Shown in pieces: positions 1 to 8,221 of a DNA stretch of 64,000 nucleotides (position 1 is its first letter; every line of letters starts with the position of its first letter). Both the position numbers and the translations under genes were made by a program. Origin of the DNA: ZC4RG35 sp040878345 (GTDB taxonomy: Bacteria > Actinomycetota > Acidimicrobiia > Spongiisociales > ZC4RG35); contig JBBDML010000019.1 in NCBI GenBank assembly GCA_040878345.1, positions 34,097 to 98,096 on the forward strand, read 5' to 3'. The notes under the pieces are model-generated. The model ran no database searches. It saw only the letters and a list, made by a program, of their open reading frames with translations, and was not told where the DNA came from.

Positions 1-1467
1 GTTCGGCTTGTGGCGGATCGAAGGGATGAGGACGTTGCCGAGGGGTCTGGTGGCTGGCAACGGAGTGCTCGACGTGTCCGCCAACATCGCCCTGTTGCTC
101 GCACTCCGGGCCGGGTCACTGGCCCTGGTCGCGGTGGCGGCGTCGGTGTTCCCTGCGGTCACGGTGACCCTCGCCCGCCTGGTCAACCACGAGCATCTCA
201 GAGGGAGACAGATTCTGGGGTTGGTGTTGACTCTGCTGGCCCTGGCCCTCATCGCGCTCGGCTGAGACGCCTGGCCGGGTGGGGCCCGGGTCGAGTTGAC
301 TGCGCTTGGGATGGCCGACCTGGCCCCTGACGTGGTTGTCTCGGGGGGATGGCCCGGCGGTCGTGCCCTTTCCGCCGCCTCACGCCGGTGGATGAGGGTG
401 TGGTGGAACCGGCAGAGGAGGGCGCAATTCTCGAGATCGGTCGCCCCGCCATCGGCCCAATGCTGACGGTGATGAACGTCGCACCAGCGGGCGGGTCGCT
501 CGCATCCGCGGTGGGTGCAGTGACGGTCCCTGGCGATGATGGCTCTGCGTAGGGCGGAGGGTATGACTCTGGTCTTGCGTCCGATGTCGATGATCTCGGA
601 GCCCGGGCCGAGCACGATGTGGCTGATGGTGGCGTCGCAGGCGGTCTGGCGAACGATGTCGACCGTCAGTACTTCCCCGGTCTCGGTCTCGTGGCGACCA
701 CCTGCGATTCCATGGAGGGCTGGGATGTCGCAGATCAGGTTGATGTGTGGTTTCTCCCCACCTACGACCGGAGTGTCGGCATGGTCGAGGTAGTGACGGG
801 CCAGATCTTCGAGAGCATCGTGGCGGCGCTGGGTGGCGCTCCGATGGTCTCCCGGTGATGGTGGGGGCATGTGTGCTCCGAGGGCGGTGCGGAGGGTCTC
901 GTAGGCGGTGGGGGTGAGCCACCCGTCGACACGCTCCATCCCGCCAATGGTTTGAGACATCGAGATGCCCCGGAAGTCCTCACTACGGTCGGGGATCTCC
1001 TCCGGTCCGGTGACGCTCTGGGACCAATAGTGGAGGGCCCGACGGGTGTCTCCCGGGGTCAAGGGAGCGACAATCTCGACCAAATGCCTCTCGGCGTCTG
1101 AGAACTCTCTCGGGGCGCTGTCGGAGGCCTCGAAGAGCCGGTGCGCTTGATCGGTGGAGACCTGGCCTCCAGTCCACGCCTGATACACGTACCGGCATCG
1201 GAGGGCAGCGTGAGCCACACCCACCAGTCGCCGGGCCCGTCCTGAGGCGATGCGGCACCGGTGGATCAGAAAGGCAGTGACAGACGGATAACCGTGGATC
1301 CCCGGGCCACCGGCCGTCTGATACCTGTCGAGGCGTCGGGCACGCTCGGCCTCGACCAGACCAGTCACTACTTCCAGCTCCACCAGATCTTCGGCCAGGT
1401 CATCGACATGGACCTCGTCGAGATCCTGGGTCGCCCACTCCTCCAGGGCAGACCTCAGACCACTCAT
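1..1467 (-). CDS. DUF222 / HNH endonuclease (13E12-repeat type), 3' part truncated or running past the window
   Basis: Reading the minus strand from ATG at 1467 gives an unbroken frame to base 1. Residues 1-300 look like DUF222, with an Arg-rich helical N-terminus and the block EKPHINLICDIPALHG near residue 250. Residues 315-360 form an HNH/zinc-finger nuclease core: HCTHRGC, then CDVHHRQHWADGG, then LLCRFHH. In this family a tail of several dozen residues normally follows; here the frame after about residue 360 becomes a Pro/Arg/Ser-rich stretch antisense to the DMT gene, so the true 3' end is probably lost or shifted. The start is supported by GGGGAGAG just upstream and by an SOS box 11 bases before the ATG. 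Such proteins are multicopy, partly mobile, and several mycobacterial ones are LexA-regulated. Confidence 0.75.
   Translation of the reverse strand, partial: MSGLRSALEEWATQDLDEVHVDDLAEDLVELEVVTGLVEAERARRLDRYQTAGGPGIHGYPSVTAFLIHRCRIASGRARRLVGVAHAALRCRYVYQAWTGGQVSTDQAHRLFEASDSAPREFSDAERHLVEIVAPLTPGDTRRALHYWSQSVTGPEEIPDRSEDFRGISMSQTIGGMERVDGWLTPTAYETLRTALGAHMPPPSPGDHRSATQRRHDALEDLARHYLDHADTPVVGGEKPHINLICDIPALHGIAGGRHETETGEVLTVDIVRQTACDATISHIVLGPGSEIIDIGRKTRVIPSALRRAIIARDRHCTHRGCERPARWCDVHHRQHWADGGATDLENCALLCRFHHTLIHRREAAERARPPGHPPETTTSGARSAIPSAVNSTRAPPGQASQPSAMRARASRVNTNPRICLPLRCSWLTRRARVTVTAGNTDAATATRASDPARSASNRAMLADTSSTPLPATRPLGNVLIPSIRHKPN
2..265 (+). CDS. DMT-superfamily (EamA-like) transporter, C-terminal end only
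   Basis: This is the 3' end of a gene that begins before the window; the frame is open from base 2 and stops with TGA at 263-265. The roughly 88 visible residues are two hydrophobic segments separated by a short polar turn (LARLVNHEHLRG), and the chain ends in a leucine/alanine-rich helix. This is the usual end of an EamA domain, where a 'P-x-x-x-x-L-a-x-l-x-x-x-E' motif precedes the last helix. The substrate cannot be told. The same stretch is covered on the other strand by the open frame of the HNH gene, so the two genes overlap tail to tail. Confidence 0.7.
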   Translation, partial: FGLWRIEGMRTLPRGLVAGNGVLDVSANIALLLALRAGSLALVAVAASVFPAVTVTLARLVNHEHLRGRQILGLVLTLLALALIALG

Positions 1468-1477
1468 GCTCTCTCCC

Positions 1478-1491
1478 CGAACATATGTTCG
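1478..1491 (-). promoter_or_regulatory. SOS box (LexA operator) of the HNH gene
   Basis: The 14 bases CGAACATATGTTCG are a perfect palindrome and match the mycobacterial/actinobacterial LexA consensus GAAC-N4-GTTC exactly. The site lies 11 bases upstream of the HNH gene start at 1467, between its likely promoter and ribosome-binding site. Published work on the Mycobacterium tuberculosis SOS box lists 13E12-repeat genes among the LexA targets, which fits the gene found here. I infer DNA-damage induction of the nuclease gene. Confidence 0.8.
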
Positions 1492-1689
1492 TACAACTAT
1501 CAGACCCCAGGGACAGAAACAAGAGGGTCGTTCTGGGAGCTTCAGCCGCTGATTGCGCCCGATCGGTGGAAGCCGTCTGTCGACACACAAGTCAGCGAAC
1601 TCGAACAGCTGAAGCCATCCACGCTTCCGGTGGGGGAAACAACGGATCCTCTCGGTGTGAGGGGTTCGAGCGCGGGGGCCAGCGCCCCG

Positions 1690-2811
1690 TCAATCGGATT
1701 GCAGCCGGACGGGCTGGACCTCCTGCTCTTCTAGGATCTGACGGAGACGGTCGGCGTTCTCACGGATCCCTTTGGACAAGCTCCGTCTCATCAGAGGCCA
1801 GAGCAGTCGCTGCTTTCCCCGGAGGCGCTGGAGGCGAATACGCAGCTCGGTGGCTTCCTCCCCGAGCGGCCGGAACTCGAAGGTCTGGATCCAGGGCCCA
1901 ACCATCGGAAGGACGATCCGATGTGTGTAGTAATGGAAGGGGTGCCAGTCGAGGATCTCTTCGGTGATGGCACCGCGGCCGTGAACGCAATGATTGGTGG
2001 TGCCAGGGCCGCGGCGACCGCTCGGGTTGGTCTGGTCGATGTGTGTGAAGTCGGTCTGCCACAGCAGACGCTTCCGCGGGGAGGTGGAAAAGTCCCACAC
2101 CACGTTCACCGGAGCCTGGAACTCGGCGGCGAATTCGAATTGTGCCTCGGTAGGGAGGACGAACACTCGCCTCCGCTCCTGTACGCGGCTCCAGGCCTCC
2201 TCCAGGTCTTCGACGTAGCTGCCTACCTCGCCCACGTCGTCATAGCTCTCTCGATGTTCACGCATTCCCAGGATGAGGGGATCTAGGCCGAGAGCAGTTA
2301 CACAGGAGTCGGTGAACAGCGCGTAGCCAAGATATCCCAGGCACTCCTTCACGCTGTTCTTGAGAAGGCGGTGGGCAACGATCACATCGCTCCCAGTCAG
2401 CTCCTCGGTCCCGGCCACCACGCTGCGGACGAAACGGCCGTTGTGAGCCACGAACTTGAGGTTGAGGTTGGGAATAAGCCGGCAGGCGTTGCAGTCGCAA
2501 GTCGTTGCCTGCCGGATGTCACGCAAACGTGACCGGAAAGCGAAATACGTTTCGTCGATAGTGTCGAGGAGCGTGGACGCCTCGACCTCAGACTCGAGGG
2601 CGTAGGCGAAAGTGGCGTCGCCCTCCAGCTTGCTGATCCGCAGAGCTGGTCGCAGACCGCCGACCACGGTCTCAGTGAGGTCGGCCAGGACGTCCTGGGC
2701 GTGCTCGAGCTCGGTGTCGCGAAGATATTGGGTGTAGCCAGAGATGTCGGCGAGCACGAGGCAACCGCTCTCGGCTGCCGGGATCATCCAATCATGCGAT
2801 GCGGTTTGCAT
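1690..2811 (-). CDS. DUF2652 cyclase-like domain fused to an SRPBCC domain
   Basis: A protein of about 373 aa. Residues 10-180 carry the class III cyclase-like DUF2652 fold: LVLADISGYTQYL, then KLEGDATFAY, then a cysteine pair in TTCDCNACRL. The second half (about residue 215 on) is an SRPBCC/START-type ligand-binding domain: EFAAEFQAPVNVVWDF near its start, a DWHPFHYYTHR middle and a C-terminal amphipathic helix. The cyclase-like part keeps the first metal motif (DISG) but I cannot see a full set of catalytic residues, so it may be a sensor or scaffold. I chose ATG 2811 because GGGAGAG lies five bases upstream; the frame can also start at ATG 2892. It is transcribed away from the DMT gene at 3066. 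Confidence 0.7.
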   Translation of the reverse strand: MQTASHDWMIPAAESGCLVLADISGYTQYLRDTELEHAQDVLADLTETVVGGLRPALRISKLEGDATFAYALESEVEASTLLDTIDETYFAFRSRLRDIRQATTCDCNACRLIPNLNLKFVAHNGRFVRSVVAGTEELTGSDVIVAHRLLKNSVKECLGYLGYALFTDSCVTALGLDPLILGMREHRESYDDVGEVGSYVEDLEEAWSRVQERRRVFVLPTEAQFEFAAEFQAPVNVVWDFSTSPRKRLLWQTDFTHIDQTNPSGRRGPGTTNHCVHGRGAITEEILDWHPFHYYTHRIVLPMVGPWIQTFEFRPLGEEATELRIRLQRLRGKQRLLWPLMRRSLSKGIRENADRLRQILEEQEVQPVRLQSD

Positions 2812-3008
2812 GGCTCTCCCGGTGGGCTCGAGCGAATTGTATGGAGTCGGCGCGGTGGGCAGCGAGATCGCGCTGCCCTTGTCCACATGCATTGAGCTGG
2901 CGGTGTCAGCGACAACCCATTCTCTGCGCCATAGTCATGAAGACGCTGACCAAAGAGCGAGCAGCTGTCACTGAATACGCCATCGATCGGGGCGGCCCAA
3001 CTGCGCTC

Positions 3009-3038
3009 TTGAACCCCCGAACCGTGTCAAGGTATGGT
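3009..3038 (+). promoter_or_regulatory. possible sigma-70-type promoter of the DMT gene
   Basis: TTGAAC at 3009-3014 and TATGGT at 3033-3038 are spaced by 18 bases, which resembles a housekeeping -35/-10 pair. The proposed transcript would have a leader of about 20 bases before the GTG start at 3066. Each hexamer matches the consensus at only four positions, so this is a weak call. Confidence 0.35.
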
Positions 3039-3065
3039 TGCCCAGCGGGGATCGAGGAGGTGACG

Positions 3066-3980
3066 GTGGCGGCGTCTGGCCGCAGCGCCGGCCGACTTGT
3101 GCTGGCCGCCTTTTTCGTGGAGGCGGTCCTCGCCGGCGGCAATTCGGTAGCGATCAGGTTCAGCAACCGCGAACTGGCTCCACTTTGGGGAGCGGGTCTG
3201 CGGTTCGCGCTCGCGGCGGTGTTGATCGTGGTCGTGATGGCAGCGTTGAAACTGGCCCTACCTCGTGGAAAGGCCCTTACGGGTGCGGTGCTCTTTGGTC
3301 TATTCCAATTCGCAGGCGCGTTTGGCCTTTACTACTACGCACTCGTTGAGATACATGCCGGACTCGGCCAGACCCTGCTGGCGCTGGTACCACTCGCAAC
3401 GCTGATCTTGGCAGTGGCTCAGCGTCAAGAGCGACTTCGCGGAGCGGCTGTTATAGGAACCCTCATTGGGCTTGTGGGGGTTGGTTTGATCTCACGCGAT
3501 CCGTTGCGGGGGTCTATACCGCTGATCTCGCTGCTGGCGGTGCTGGGGAGCGTGTTGTGCTTCGCCCAAGCGTTGGTGCTAGTCCGCCGTTTCCCACCTA
3601 TCCATCCGGTTGTGCTGACCGCTGTGGGAATGCTGGTGGGCGCGGTGGTGCTGGTAGGCGCGTCTGTCGTGGTAGGCGAGCCGCTCGCGCTTCCACAGCG
3701 CATTGAGACATGGGTGGCGCTCGGCTACGTGGCCGCTTTCGGCTCGGTTGTGGTGTTCCTGATCCACGTGTACGTGGTTCAGCTCTGGAGCGCGTCTCGT
3801 ACCGCCTACGTGATGGTGCTCATTCCTTTTGTCACCGTTGTCCTCTCTGCCTGGCTAGATCACGAACCGGTAACCAATGGCCTGGTGCTCGGAGGTCTAT
3901 TGGTGATAGCCGGGGTTTACGTCGGCGCGTTACGGCAGACGCGAGTTTCCTTGACCCGTGCCGGCACAGGCGCGGGCTAG
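3066..3980 (+). CDS. EamA-family (DMT superfamily) transporter
   Basis: An integral membrane protein of about 304 aa with some ten hydrophobic segments in two EamA repeats; the second repeat ends in the family-typical VTVVLSAWLDHEPVTNG followed by a last hydrophobic helix. Such proteins export or exchange small metabolites (amino acids, sugars, nucleobases); nothing here fixes the substrate. I chose GTG 3066 because GGAGG (3056-3060) sits at proper spacing; the frame remains open upstream but that part does not look like a membrane protein. It is divergent from the DUF2652 gene and convergent with the SRPBCC gene. By eye its base composition is less GC-rich than the core region, which hints at acquisition by transfer. 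Confidence 0.8.
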   Translation: MAASGRSAGRLVLAAFFVEAVLAGGNSVAIRFSNRELAPLWGAGLRFALAAVLIVVVMAALKLALPRGKALTGAVLFGLFQFAGAFGLYYYALVEIHAGLGQTLLALVPLATLILAVAQRQERLRGAAVIGTLIGLVGVGLISRDPLRGSIPLISLLAVLGSVLCFAQALVLVRRFPPIHPVVLTAVGMLVGAVVLVGASVVVGEPLALPQRIETWVALGYVAAFGSVVVFLIHVYVVQLWSASRTAYVMVLIPFVTVVLSAWLDHEPVTNGLVLGGLLVIAGVYVGALRQTRVSLTRAGTGAG

Positions 3981-4144
3981 TCCCTCGAAGAACGTTCACG
4001 CACTCTCGCCCGCCGGGCAATACCCTGACTCGAGGACAAGAAACCCGAGGGATGCGGCGCTGTGCAGCGGATCTGCACTTACCGCTCCGCCTGTCTTCGG
4101 CATGAAGGCGCTGTTCGACGCGACGGCTAGGGGCTCCGTACTTG

Positions 4145-4579
4145 TCAGGTCTCCAGCGTACGCTTGAGATTCTCGATGAACTCACCGTTTCGGCGGCGCA
4201 CCATCATCTTCATCATCGGACTCATCAACGTCATCAGACCACTCGTTTCGATCTGAATGTGACGTGTGACCTGGGTGCCGCCGCCCGCCTCCTCGAAGAT
4301 GTGAGTCAGTCTCGGCTTCATGTTGCCCATGTCGGACTGAGACACGATCCGACGGCCAGGCTCGAACTCAACTATCTCCACCGTCCCCTCGGATGGCGAC
4401 ATGGGCTGAGGTCTGAACTGAAGCTTGTACCTCGTACCCTGGCCAACCTCACCGTCGGTCAGGCGTTCCGCCTCCAGGATATCGGTGTGCCACTGCGGTT
4501 CGTTTTCCATCTCGGCCACGAATGCGAACACCTCACCACGAGGGCGGTTCACCCTTGTAGAAACGGTCACGTCGATCAT
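4145..4579 (-). CDS. SRPBCC (polyketide cyclase/dehydrase-like) family protein
   Basis: A soluble protein of about 144 aa with the START-like helix-grip layout: the opening MIDVTVSTRVNRPRGEVFAF, the FAFVAEMENEPQWH block that follows the first strand, a central series of strands, and a long C-terminal helix. These proteins bind hydrophobic ligands in a cavity; no catalytic residue or partner is recognisable. The start at 4579 is taken because the family begins with the strand seen there, and GGAG lies eight bases upstream; an ATG at 4612 is possible but adds an unlikely tail. It stands alone, convergent with the DMT gene. Confidence 0.75.
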   Translation of the reverse strand: MIDVTVSTRVNRPRGEVFAFVAEMENEPQWHTDILEAERLTDGEVGQGTRYKLQFRPQPMSPSEGTVEIVEFEPGRRIVSQSDMGNMKPRLTHIFEEAGGGTQVTRHIQIETSGLMTLMSPMMKMMVRRRNGEFIENLKRTLET

Positions 4580-4716
4580 CCCTTTGGCTCCTTCCCACCT
4601 GTCGCCCTCCATCTGTTGACAGAGAGATCGGGTAAGGGGCTACGAACCTACTCTGTTCAGCTAGTGGCCAGTCGCCCAAATAGCTACGCGGTTGCAGCAG
4701 CCGAAGCGGTAACTAT

Positions 4717-4733
4717 CGCGCGTCCGTCGCGCG
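4717..4733 (-). terminator. possible stem-loop 3' of the mgs/DUF606 operon
   Basis: CGCGCG, TCCGT, CGCGCG forms a six-pair stem with a five-base loop about 120 bases after the DUF606 stop codon. There is no T-tract, so an intrinsic terminator is uncertain. The remaining bases between 4580 and 4851 show no gene or other clear signal. Confidence 0.25.
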
Positions 4734-4851
4734 TACGGTGCAATTCACAGTCATCGGCACCGTCCGTAAAACGCCCTGACCAGCCATTTCAGTCCACGGT
4801 CGTCCGCGGAGTCCGCCCTGGCAGCGTTCACACCGCAGAGGTCGGGGAGGC

Positions 4852-5301
4852 TCACGCCGCGTTCCCGCTGCCTCCCACCACCAGCCAGGTGCCGAATACC
4901 ACCAGGGCGATGCCGGCCAATCTTCTCGGGTCGATTGTGTGGGCCTGAGAGAACAACCCGAAATGGTCGATCAGGGCCCCGAGTATCAGGGTGGAGCCTG
5001 TGAAAAGGGTGATGCCACCACCCAAACCCAGGCGGGCGATGACGATCCCCAGTGAGGCCACCACGACCAGTCCCATCAAACCGGCGGTGAAGGCCCACCA
5101 GGGGACCTCCTTCAAGTCGGACCACTTGCTCCCGCCGAATGCCAGCATGACCAGGCCGATGGCCAGCCCGCCCCCTCCATAGGTGATGAATGTCGACGCC
5201 AGGGTCCCCACCCGGTTCTGCATCACCCCGAGGAATCCCGACTGCAAAGAGCCGGCCAACCCACCGGCCACTCCGATGAGGATCACCAAGAACAGGCTCA
5301 T
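4852..5301 (-). CDS. DUF606 (YdcZ-like) DMT-family membrane protein
   Basis: A membrane protein of 149 aa with five hydrophobic segments, the size of a single DUF606 unit, and small-residue-rich turns (GGLAGSLQSGFLG at the start, GLGGGITLFTGSTLILGALI in the middle) typical of that family. DUF606 members belong to the drug/metabolite transporter superfamily and are thought to act as dimers. The start ATG overlaps the stop of the upstream mannosylglycerate synthase by four bases (ATGA, 5298-5301), so the two are translationally coupled. I infer a role in moving mannosylglycerate or a precursor; the substrate is not shown by the sequence. Confidence 0.8.
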   Translation of the reverse strand: MSLFLVILIGVAGGLAGSLQSGFLGVMQNRVGTLASTFITYGGGGLAIGLVMLAFGGSKWSDLKEVPWWAFTAGLMGLVVVASLGIVIARLGLGGGITLFTGSTLILGALIDHFGLFSQAHTIDPRRLAGIALVVFGTWLVVGGSGNAA

Positions 5302-6437
5302 GGCGATCCATCCTGGTCGGCCATCGCCTCGTATTGGCGGATGGTCCCCTCCAGGTAATCGATGGCTTGGTCGTATCCCTCGACGGCCACCTCGGTGGTG
5401 TAGGTGAGCACCCTGATCAACCAGAGACGGAAGGCCAGGCTCTCCCACGCCGGGTCGCCCAGCACAAAGCGATCGTGGAGATGGACCAGTATCTCGCCCC
5501 ACCGTTCGGCATCCATGAACCCATATCGCGCCTCAAACCGGTTGGCGAGCACACCGTCGACCACCCGGGTGGGCAGCTCCTCCGCCAGGCGCACCTCCTC
5601 CGTGCTCCAGTTGGCGGTGAGCAGGCCGACGGTCCGCTCCAGGTCATAGCCCACTGTCTGCTTCAGGTCGTCGGGGACCGGGGCCGGTGGGTCGGTTGCC
5701 AACTCGATCATCGGAGCGGGCAAACCTCTCAAGGACCTCACCGCGTCGAGGCACTCCACCACCATGGTCCGGATCTCGTCCAGGGACCCATAAAGGGCGT
5801 GGCGCTTGCCTTCGGCCACATTGTGCTCGTAGAGGGGGAGGCCCATGGTGGCGGTGGCATGAGTGATCAGAGTGTCCACTCCCCAGTCGGAGCGCTCCGC
5901 CACCAGGGGATCGGCGGCCAGTGTCGCCACCGCTTCCCGGGTGAGGAAGATCTCCCCGCCCAACGGCTGGCCGAGACGGGGGAGCACGGAGCCGGGGAAC
6001 AGGATCGCCAGCGACGGGCGCGTGACCATCCAGGTGATCATGGCGTCGGTGGATGCCCGCGGGAATCGGTGTCTGACGATCTGATATCCGTCGTCCGCCG
6101 TCTGCTCGGCGCCGTCGATCCAGCCCTCGTCGAAGTTGGTTATGTCGGCGTCGTAGAAATGGACCCGCTCGAACCCCTGCTCGGCGGCGTGGCGGAGGGC
6201 GGTGTTAAGCCCATCACCCTTTCCGGGGCGGAATCTGCCGATCCGCTCCTGGGGGAAGACCAGGACCGGGGCCCCACCCAAACCGGCGGCGATGCCCTCC
6301 ACCGCCGCCATGGCCTCACCCTGGGTGGCGGCCACCGCCCAAACCGCATCGACCCGCCGATGGGCGGCTGCGATCTCGAGGTTGGCCCCGACCACCTCCA
6401 GGTCCTCCTCCTTGAAAGGGAAGACGATCAGGCTCAA
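5298..6437 (-). CDS. mgs: Mannosylglycerate synthase, GT78 family
   Basis: About 379 aa, close to the 397 aa of the Rhodothermus marinus enzyme that it resembles from end to end. That enzyme transfers mannose from GDP-mannose to D-glycerate with retention, giving the compatible solute mannosylglycerate in one step. Recognisable blocks in order: the opening SLIVFPFK, RPGKGDGLNTALR (nucleotide site), HFYDADI with the DxD metal motif, RFPRASTDAMITWMVTR, QPLGGE, RSDWGVDTL and EGKRHALYGSLDEIRTM with the metal-binding His. I place the start at TTG 6437, since this gives the family N-terminus; no strong ribosome-binding site is visible there. The frame is open further upstream but codes low-complexity Arg/Pro sequence antisense to herA. 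The gene is divergent from herA across about 56 bases. Confidence 0.88.
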   Translation of the reverse strand: MSLIVFPFKEEDLEVVGANLEIAAAHRRVDAVWAVAATQGEAMAAVEGIAAGLGGAPVLVFPQERIGRFRPGKGDGLNTALRHAAEQGFERVHFYDADITNFDEGWIDGAEQTADDGYQIVRHRFPRASTDAMITWMVTRPSLAILFPGSVLPRLGQPLGGEIFLTREAVATLAADPLVAERSDWGVDTLITHATATMGLPLYEHNVAEGKRHALYGSLDEIRTMVVECLDAVRSLRGLPAPMIELATDPPAPVPDDLKQTVGYDLERTVGLLTANWSTEEVRLAEELPTRVVDGVLANRFEARYGFMDAERWGEILVHLHDRFVLGDPAWESLAFRLWLIRVLTYTTEVAVEGYDQAIDYLEGTIRQYEAMADQDGSP

Positions 6438-6493
6438 GGGCGGGAGGGTTCTGTCATGGCCGGTGTCTACTCTCGACTCGGGATGGAGACGCT

Positions 6494-8164
6494 GTGATCG
6501 AAAAGATGGTCGGGCGGGTCCTGGGGACCAAGGATGCCACCCCCCTCGAGTTCTGGGTGGGTGTGGCCGAAGGTGAGTTCCTTCAGCTCGACGACGTGGT
6601 GGCTCTCGAGCGACTACTGCCGACCGGCGAATTGGTGATGATGTACGGCACCGTGGGCCAAGTGGTGGCTCGTCATGAGGGGGCCCGGTTCGACTCCGAC
6701 GTGTTCCTGATCGAAGAGGGTGTCCTACCTGCCGAGGTGACCGAGACCGCACAGGTCACCGCCACCCGGTTCGAGCCAGAGGTGTTCGTCCCACCTCGCC
6801 CCGGCCAACCGGTGCGGATTGCCCTCGATGATGAGCGCGACCGCGCCCTGTTCTTCGACCGTATGGAGCAGCGGCTCCCAGTGGGGCTCTCCCGCAATGG
6901 TGAGCCGTTCTGGATCAATCTCGAGTTCCTCAATGGGGAGCGGGGGGCACATGTCAATATCTCGGGGATCTCCGGAGTCGCCACCAAGACCACGTATGCC
7001 ACCTTCCTGCTCCACTCGTTGTACACCTCCGGGGTCCTCGGGGATGCCGCGGTCAACACCAAGAGCCTGATCTTCAACGTCAAGGGCGAGGACCTGTTGC
7101 ATCTCGATCGGGCCAACAACCGCCTCGGTGGGGAGGAGCGGGCCCGCTACGCCAAGCTCGGCCTCCCTGCCACCCCGTTCGAGTCGGTGGCGATCTTCGC
7201 CCCGCCCCGGCCCGGAGACCCCAACGCCGGCGCCGACGTCAACACCCGTCACGACGTGACATCCTTCTTCTGGACCCTGGAACGGTTCTGTCACGACGAC
7301 CTGCTCCCGTTCCTCTTCGCCGACGCCGAGGACGACCGCGCCCAATACACCACGGTGGTCTACAACGTGATGGCCCATCTCCGTCAGGCACAGGCCACCG
7401 AGACCGGCGCAATGGTGATCGACGGCGTCACCCTGCGGACCTTCCGCCAGCTCGCCGATCTCATCGTGGAGCGAGTTCAGGACGAGAGCCTCCGCTACCA
7501 GTGGGCGGGGCCGGCGATCGGGACCGGGACGGTCAACGCCTTTGTCCGCCGGCTCCTGGGTGCGGTCCGTCACGTGGAACGTCTCATCAGGGCGGATGTA
7601 GCCGACCCGGCCCGGCACGCCATAGCCCTCGAGAGCCAGGTGACGGTGGTCGATCTCCACAACCTCAACGACAGGGCCAAGCGTTTCGTGGTGGGGGTCA
7701 CCCTGAAGCGGGCATTCGATGACAAAGAGATGGCGGGCCAGACCCCTGAGCTGTTGTTTGTGGTCCTCGACGAGCTCAACAAGTACGCCCCGCGTGAAGG
7801 GACCAGTCCCATCAAGGAGATCCTCCTCGACATCGCCGAGCGAGGCCGGTCCCTCGGGGTGATACTGATCGGGGCCCAGCAGACCGCCTCGGAGGTGGAG
7901 CGCCGCATCATCGCCAACTCCTCGATCCGCGTGGTGGGCCGGCTCGACTCGGCCGAGGCGGCACGTGAGGAATACGGGTTCCTCCCCGGGCCCCACCGAC
8001 AGCGGGCCACCATCATCAAGCCGGGGACCATGCTCCTCAGCCAGCCCGAGATCCCGGTCCCACTCGTCCTCGAGTTCCCCTTTCCCGCCTGGGCCACCAG
8101 ACCCTCGGAGGCGGTCGTCCCCAGCGGCAGTGGGGGTCCCGAAGACCCCTTCGAAGGCCTGTAG
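6494..8164 (+). CDS. herA: HerA-like hexameric DNA-translocating ATPase
   Basis: A 556-aa protein, first gene of the herA-sbcD-sbcC-nurA operon. Residues 1-90 read as a HAS-barrel (TPLEFWVGVAEGEFLQLDDVV). The RecA-like core follows: a P-loop region GISGVATKTT at residues 158-167, Walker B LLFVVLDELNKYAPR near residue 420, and the sensor/arginine-finger region GVILIGAQQTASEVERR. HerA is a hexameric pump that works with NurA and Mre11-Rad50 in resecting DNA ends in archaea. The P-loop is odd: it is one residue longer than the usual HerA GxTGxGKS and lacks the glycine before the lysine. The GTG start has GGAG six bases upstream. A 57-base gap separates it from sbcD. Confidence 0.85.
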   Translation: MIEKMVGRVLGTKDATPLEFWVGVAEGEFLQLDDVVALERLLPTGELVMMYGTVGQVVARHEGARFDSDVFLIEEGVLPAEVTETAQVTATRFEPEVFVPPRPGQPVRIALDDERDRALFFDRMEQRLPVGLSRNGEPFWINLEFLNGERGAHVNISGISGVATKTTYATFLLHSLYTSGVLGDAAVNTKSLIFNVKGEDLLHLDRANNRLGGEERARYAKLGLPATPFESVAIFAPPRPGDPNAGADVNTRHDVTSFFWTLERFCHDDLLPFLFADAEDDRAQYTTVVYNVMAHLRQAQATETGAMVIDGVTLRTFRQLADLIVERVQDESLRYQWAGPAIGTGTVNAFVRRLLGAVRHVERLIRADVADPARHAIALESQVTVVDLHNLNDRAKRFVVGVTLKRAFDDKEMAGQTPELLFVVLDELNKYAPREGTSPIKEILLDIAERGRSLGVILIGAQQTASEVERRIIANSSIRVVGRLDSAEAAREEYGFLPGPHRQRATIIKPGTMLLSQPEIPVPLVLEFPFPAWATRPSEAVVPSGSGGPEDPFEGL

Positions 8165-8221
8165 GGGAGCTTCCCCGACTCTCCCCGAATCTGTCACACC
8201 CCGGTCGTACGATCCTGGGGA

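Noticed and set aside
3988..3997. A second LexA box at GAACGTTC after the DMT gene
   Set aside because: The half-sites GAAC and GTTC overlap without the four-base spacer, and the site lies after a stop codon.
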